Positions 60,391 through 64,000 of a DNA stretch of 64,000 nucleotides are shown here, piece by piece. The notes below the pieces were generated by a model. That model ran no database searches, was not told where the DNA came from, and was given only the letters and a program-made list of their open reading frames with translations. This DNA comes from Nocardia abscessus NBRC 100374. GTDB lineage: Bacteria; Actinomycetota; Actinomycetes; Mycobacteriales; Mycobacteriaceae. The stretch spans positions 328,036 to 392,035 of the forward strand of contig NZ_BAFP01000274.1 of assembly GCF_000308455.1 (NCBI RefSeq), given 5' to 3'. The number at the start of each line of letters is the position of its first letter. Position 1 is the stretch's first letter. A program made the position numbers and the translations under genes.

Positions 60391-60597
60391 ATGCGTACCC
60401 GACTCCGCGCCGGAATGTTCATCGTCGCATTGCTTTTGGCTCCGCTGGCTCCCGCGGTCCCGGCTTCGGCTGTACCGCTGGAGTCCGCCCAGCCCGTCGA
60501 AGCGTCGGCCCCCGTCGCGAGCCCGGGTTGTCCCGGCGGCGCTCCGCACTGGGATTGCCTGCTGGCCTCGCTGTCTGCGAGCGGCTCCAGTCGCTGA
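60391..60597 (+). CDS. small secreted protein, 68 aa
   Basis: Starts MRTRLRAGMFIVALLLAPLA at ATG 60391 (GAAGGAA upstream). Signal peptide of about 27 residues ending PASA, then a short proline/alanine-rich mature part with two cysteines (SPGCPGG, HWDCLL). Not recognised; such small exported peptides are common in actinobacteria. Confidence 0.5.
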   Translation: MRTRLRAGMFIVALLLAPLAPAVPASAVPLESAQPVEASAPVASPGCPGGAPHWDCLLASLSASGSSR

Positions 60598-60623
60598 GCG
60601 ATGTCCGGCGGCCGTGCCGTCGG

Positions 60624-61118
60624 TTACGCGTCGAGCACGCGCGGGCGGCGCTGTATCACCGGTGGCTCGGTGGACCACGGAAAGTTGATCCACCGGTCGG
60701 TGCGCCGCCAGACGTACTCGCTGTCCACCTCCGACCACGGCTTCTGGTAGATCACCGCGCAGCGCACCTCGGCGACCTTGCCGGAGCAGAAGTCGCGGAC
60801 CAGCTTCAGGGTGGCGCCGGTGTCGGCGACGTCGTCCGCGACGAGCACGGTGGCGCCGGCCAGATCCACCGCCTGCGGCACCGGCGGCAGCATCACCGGC
60901 AAATCGAGGCGCTGGTCGACGCCGGTATAGAACTCCACGTTCATCACGTGCAGGTTCTTCACCTCCAGCGCGTAGCCGAGCGCGCCCGCCACGAACAGCC
61001 CGCCGCGGGCGATGGACAGGATCAGGTCGGGTTCGAAACCGTCCGCCGCGATGGTCGTCGCCAGCTCCCGGCTGGCGGAACCGAACGACTCCCAGGTCAG
61101 TACTTCGCGATCCGTCAC
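60624..61118 (-). CDS. phosphoribosyltransferase
   Basis: 164 residues from GTG 61118. Type I PRTase fold with VLVADDVADTGATLKLV as the PRPP loop and IARGGLFVAGALG near the start. Similar to xanthine-guanine phosphoribosyltransferase-like proteins of actinobacteria, which recycle purine bases, but the base specificity cannot be told. The C-terminus (YVWRRTDRWINFPWS) has conserved tryptophans. Single gene. Confidence 0.88.
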   Translation of the reverse strand: MTDREVLTWESFGSASRELATTIAADGFEPDLILSIARGGLFVAGALGYALEVKNLHVMNVEFYTGVDQRLDLPVMLPPVPQAVDLAGATVLVADDVADTGATLKLVRDFCSGKVAEVRCAVIYQKPWSEVDSEYVWRRTDRWINFPWSTEPPVIQRRPRVLDA

Positions 61119-61288
61119 CGGTTCTCCCTCTCGCTGGACGCGACGCAGTGAGCATACGAGTGGCCGCCGGAGCTTCCCGGCCGGTTGCTCGCCGCGGGGG
61201 CGACCGGGGGCGAAGATGGCCGGAAATCTCGATATCGCGTCCGTATCTCTCGTCCGGCCTGCGCGTTTACCGCCATACGCTCGAGTAC

Positions 61289-62986
61289 ATGGACAGCCAC
61301 TACGACGTGCTCGTCATCGGATCCGGCTTCGGCGGCAGCGTTGCCGCGCTGCGGTTGACCGAGAAGGGATACCGGGTCGGCGTGCTCGAGGCGGGCCGTC
61401 GGTTCGCCGACGACGAGTACGCGAAGAATTCCTGGCATCTGCGCGAGTACCTGTGGGCGCCGAAACTCGGCTGCTACGGCATCCAGCGGCTGACGCTGCT
61501 CAACGACACCTTCATCATGAGCGGGACCGGGGTCGGCGGCGGGTCGCTGGTCTACGCCAACACGCTCTACGAGCCGCCGGAGAAGTTCTACCGCGACAAG
61601 CAGTGGGCGCACATCACCGATTGGCGCGCGGAGCTGGCGCCGTTCTACGACCAGGCGAAACGAATGCTCGGCGTCACCGAGAACCCGGCGACCACTCCGG
61701 CGGACCGGATCCTGCGCGAGGTCGCGGAGGACATGGGCATCGGCCACACCTATCGCCGCACCCCGGTGGGCGTGTTGTTCGCGGACGGCGATTCCCGGCC
61801 GGGCCAAGAGGTCGCCGACCCGTACTTCGGCGGAGTCGGCCCGTCGCGCTCGACCTGCACGCACTGCGGTGAATGCATGACCGGCTGCCGCCACGGCGCG
61901 AAGAACACCCTGGTGAAGAACTACCTGTATCTGGCCGAAAAGGCCGGGGCCACGGTGCATCCCCTGACGACGGTGACCGACGTGCGGCCCCGGCCGGAGG
62001 GCGGCTACGAGGTACGGACGGTGCGCACCGGCAGGTGGGTGCGCAAGTCGAAGCAGACGTTCACCGCAGACCAGGTAATCTTCGCGGCCGCGGCGCTGGG
62101 CACCCAGAAGCTGCTGCACCGGCTGCGCGAGCGAGGCAGCTTGCCGCATGTCTCGCCGCGTCTGGGGTATCTGGCCCGCACCAACTCCGAAGCGGTGCTC
62201 GCCGCGCGGTCGCTGCGCAAGGACACCGACTTCACCAAAGGCGTCGCGATCACCTCGTCCATCCACCCCAACGACCACACCCACGTCGAGCCGGTCCGCT
62301 ATGGCAAGAACAGCAACGTGATGGGTCTGCTGACCACGGTGCTGGTGGACGGTCAGGAGGGCAAGGCCCGCTGGTTGCTCGGGGTGAAATCGCTCATCGC
62401 GCAGCGACGCAACCTTCATCGGCTGCACAATCCGCGGCACTGGTCCGAGCGCATGGTGGGTGTGCTCGTCATGCAGAACGTCGACAACTCGATCGTGACC
62501 TACACCAAGCGCGGTTTGTTCGGCAGGCGCATGACGACCAAGCCGGGTGACGGCGCCGCGCCGCCGACCTGGATTCCGGAAGGTCACGAGGTGACCAGGC
62601 GGATCGCGGAGAAGATCGACGGCCTCCCGCAGGGCGCCTGGACCGATCTGATGAACATCCCGATCACCGGCCACTTCATCGGCGGCTGCGCGATCGGCGA
62701 CTCGCCCGCGTCCGGCGTTGTGGACCCGTACCACCGGGTCTACGGACACCCGGGTCTGCACATCACCGACGGCTCGACGATCTCGGCGAACCTGGGCGTG
62801 AATCCGTCGCTGACCATCACCGCCCAAGCCGAACGCGCGATGGCGCTGTGGCCGAACAAAGGCGAGGACGACCAGCGCCCGCCCCTGGGCGCGGCTTACC
62901 GCAGGCTCGCGTCGATCGGACCGAAGAACCCGGTGGTCCCGGTCGCCGCGCCCGGCGCGCTGCGTCTGCCGATCACCCCGGTCTGA
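61289..62986 (+). CDS. choD: ChoD-type cholesterol oxidase, GMC family
   Basis: 565 residues from ATG 61289. The N-terminal VIGSGFGGSVAALRL binds FAD; GTGVGGGSLVYANTLYEPP and the Cys-rich CTHCGECMTGCRHGAKN segment are hallmarks of actinobacterial ChoD, and the C-terminus GGCAIGDSPASGVVDPYHR and LHITDGSTISANLGVNPSLT is the GMC signature. ChoD-type proteins are annotated as oxidising the 3-hydroxyl of sterols, but the activity of several is debated. A mce operon and MpaB oxygenases in the same window fit sterol use. TACGCT lies seven bases before the ATG as a leaderless -10 box. Confidence 0.85.
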   Translation: MDSHYDVLVIGSGFGGSVAALRLTEKGYRVGVLEAGRRFADDEYAKNSWHLREYLWAPKLGCYGIQRLTLLNDTFIMSGTGVGGGSLVYANTLYEPPEKFYRDKQWAHITDWRAELAPFYDQAKRMLGVTENPATTPADRILREVAEDMGIGHTYRRTPVGVLFADGDSRPGQEVADPYFGGVGPSRSTCTHCGECMTGCRHGAKNTLVKNYLYLAEKAGATVHPLTTVTDVRPRPEGGYEVRTVRTGRWVRKSKQTFTADQVIFAAAALGTQKLLHRLRERGSLPHVSPRLGYLARTNSEAVLAARSLRKDTDFTKGVAITSSIHPNDHTHVEPVRYGKNSNVMGLLTTVLVDGQEGKARWLLGVKSLIAQRRNLHRLHNPRHWSERMVGVLVMQNVDNSIVTYTKRGLFGRRMTTKPGDGAAPPTWIPEGHEVTRRIAEKIDGLPQGAWTDLMNIPITGHFIGGCAIGDSPASGVVDPYHRVYGHPGLHITDGSTISANLGVNPSLTITAQAERAMALWPNKGEDDQRPPLGAAYRRLASIGPKNPVVPVAAPGALRLPITPV

Positions 62987-63040
62987 GCCGGGCGGAAAAC
63001 CGGTCGCCTGGCGACCGTGCCGGGTGACAGGATCGGCGCT

Positions 63041-63529
63041 GTGCCCGGCCATGTCACCCTGGAACCGCTCGACGAGCAGTTGCTCACCGATCTGCTGCAG
63101 GCGGCGGTGGCAGATGCGGAGCCTGGCGAGGTGATGCCGGTCGAAGGGCCCGATAGCGACTGGAATGCCCAGCGGGAAGCGAGCTTCTTGGCATTCCACC
63201 GAAGCCGGGCGCTGGGGAGTCCGCCGATCGAGTCGACCTACGGCATCCGCGTGGACGGCGCTGTGGTCGGAGCGGCACGCCTGTGTCCGCTCCCCGCCGC
63301 GGCGGGCGCTGTCGAGGCCGGAGTATGGATCGGCCGTTCCCGCAGGGGAGCAGGCATCGCAACCGCGGTGTTCAGCGGACTGATCGAGCGGGCGACCGCC
63401 GAGGGTTACGCGAACCTCTTGGTGAGCACGACGGCGGACAACGCAGCCGTGCTGCGCATGCTGACCGCCCGCGGGATCGAATACGCCGTGGACGGCAATG
63501 CGGTCACCGCCTGGGTGAACTGCGCTTGA
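63041..63529 (+). CDS. GNAT acetyltransferase
   Basis: 162 residues from GTG 63041 (GTG 63017 would add eight). GNAT core: AGVWIGRSRRGAGIATAVFSG is the acetyl-CoA pyrophosphate-binding motif A, followed by LLVSTTADNAAVLRMLTARG. Substrate unknown. It follows choD by 55 bases but is separated by a hairpin (CGGTCGC-CTG-GCGACCG, 63001-63017). Confidence 0.75.
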   Translation: MPGHVTLEPLDEQLLTDLLQAAVADAEPGEVMPVEGPDSDWNAQREASFLAFHRSRALGSPPIESTYGIRVDGAVVGAARLCPLPAAAGAVEAGVWIGRSRRGAGIATAVFSGLIERATAEGYANLLVSTTADNAAVLRMLTARGIEYAVDGNAVTAWVNCA

Positions 63530-64000
63530 CCTGCTGTGCTGTACCTGCCGTCACACGATGGCGCGTCGGAGCGACGAGAACCCTTGCGGCGCAGCGACTG
63601 CCCCCGCCTGCAGGCCTTGCGCCGCGTGCTAACAAGCGACCGTCGCCGCGCCTGCCGTTTGCGAGCGCATGCGGCGAATCCACGTGACCGGTAGCAACGT
63701 CCTCACGGCCCGGCCCGGCCCGGCCCGGCCCGGCCCGGCCCGGCCCGGCCCGGCCCGGCCCGGCCCGGCCCGGCCCGGCGTACGCGGGATCGCGGGCGGC
63801 GTCGGTGAAGCTCGCCCGCGCACAAATCGAGGCAACTCAGGCCACCACCGCGACAGATCATGCTCCCGACCGCAAGCTGATCGCGCGCCCCCGACAGCGA
63901 GGTCATCGCACCCACACCACCAGCTCACCTCATCCCCGGGTTTCGAGCGAAGCGAGACCGAGCATGCGCCGTTCGCGGCCCGGCTCGCGTCCGAGTGGCT
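63530..64000. other. right-edge intergenic region
   Basis: 471 bases; besides the CGGCC repeat I see no gene, terminator or promoter I can support. Confidence 0.4.
63706..63775. repeat. pentanucleotide tandem repeat, CGGCC x14
   Basis: Fourteen perfect copies of CGGCC followed by one CGGCG. In intergenic DNA after the acetyltransferase; open frames through it are shadows. Confidence 0.97.

Noticed and set aside
63629..63928. Frames with a GRAGP repeat
   Set aside because: Produced by the CGGCC tandem repeat; not coding.

Overview
The window is about 70% G+C and reads as the chromosome of a mycolic-acid actinobacterium, most likely Nocardia or a close relative such as Rhodococcus. The evidence is the type of gene present: a complete mce/yrbE lipid-import operon, LGFP repeats, an antigen-85-like esterase, DUF3089, DUF574 and DUF5753 proteins, a ChoD-type cholesterol oxidase, many F420/FMN-type luciferase-like monooxygenases, and probable leaderless promoters. 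No rRNA, intact tRNA, CRISPR array, insertion sequence or prophage was seen.

Layout. 1-15 kb: mixed housekeeping and accessory genes, including a DinB protein, a membrane phosphoesterase, a TerD-AIM24 fusion, two DUF574 methyltransferases, an XRE/DUF5753 regulator, an LGFP secreted protein, the divergent lysG-lysE pair, an LLM oxidoreductase and an MDR reductase. A deletion scar between a beheaded TetR gene and the tail of an SDR gene lies at 12.0-12.7 kb. 15.2-23.9 kb: an IclR regulator divergent from an eight-gene operon. The operon holds an ABC importer, a DszB-like desulfinase, two FMNH2-type monooxygenases, a class II aldolase-like protein and a signal-less binding-protein-fold protein. 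It looks like an organosulfur import and desulfurization system. 24.7-29.6 kb: a large SARP/AfsR-type regulator next to a flavin reductase gene and a RibD/DHFR-like reductase gene, both preceded by matching SARP-type boxes (heptamers spaced by four bases). 30-34 kb: DUF5996, a FAD oxidase with the wreck of its phosphonatase-like partner, and small genes. 34-50 kb: an acyl-CoA dehydrogenase, two tiny membrane proteins, yrbEA-yrbEB-mceA-F, a Mce-associated protein and a tandem TetR regulator, then three consecutive MpaB/DUF2236 oxygenases. 50-58 kb: an orphan SLATT protein, a minus-strand SDR plus paired KAS III operon in which one subunit lacks the catalytic triad, then secreted hydrolases and a trypsin-like protease. 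58-64 kb: a catalytically altered alpha/beta hydrolase next to an OhrR-like MarR, a phosphoribosyltransferase, choD, a GNAT acetyltransferase, and a pentanucleotide CGGCC tandem repeat near the right edge.

How the genes may work together: the mce operon, acyl-CoA dehydrogenase, MpaB oxygenases and ChoD fit uptake and oxidation of sterols or other hydrophobic compounds. The 16-24 kb operon fits sulfur scavenging. The SARP region fits a small redox regulon. These are inferences from family membership and gene order; no searches were run.
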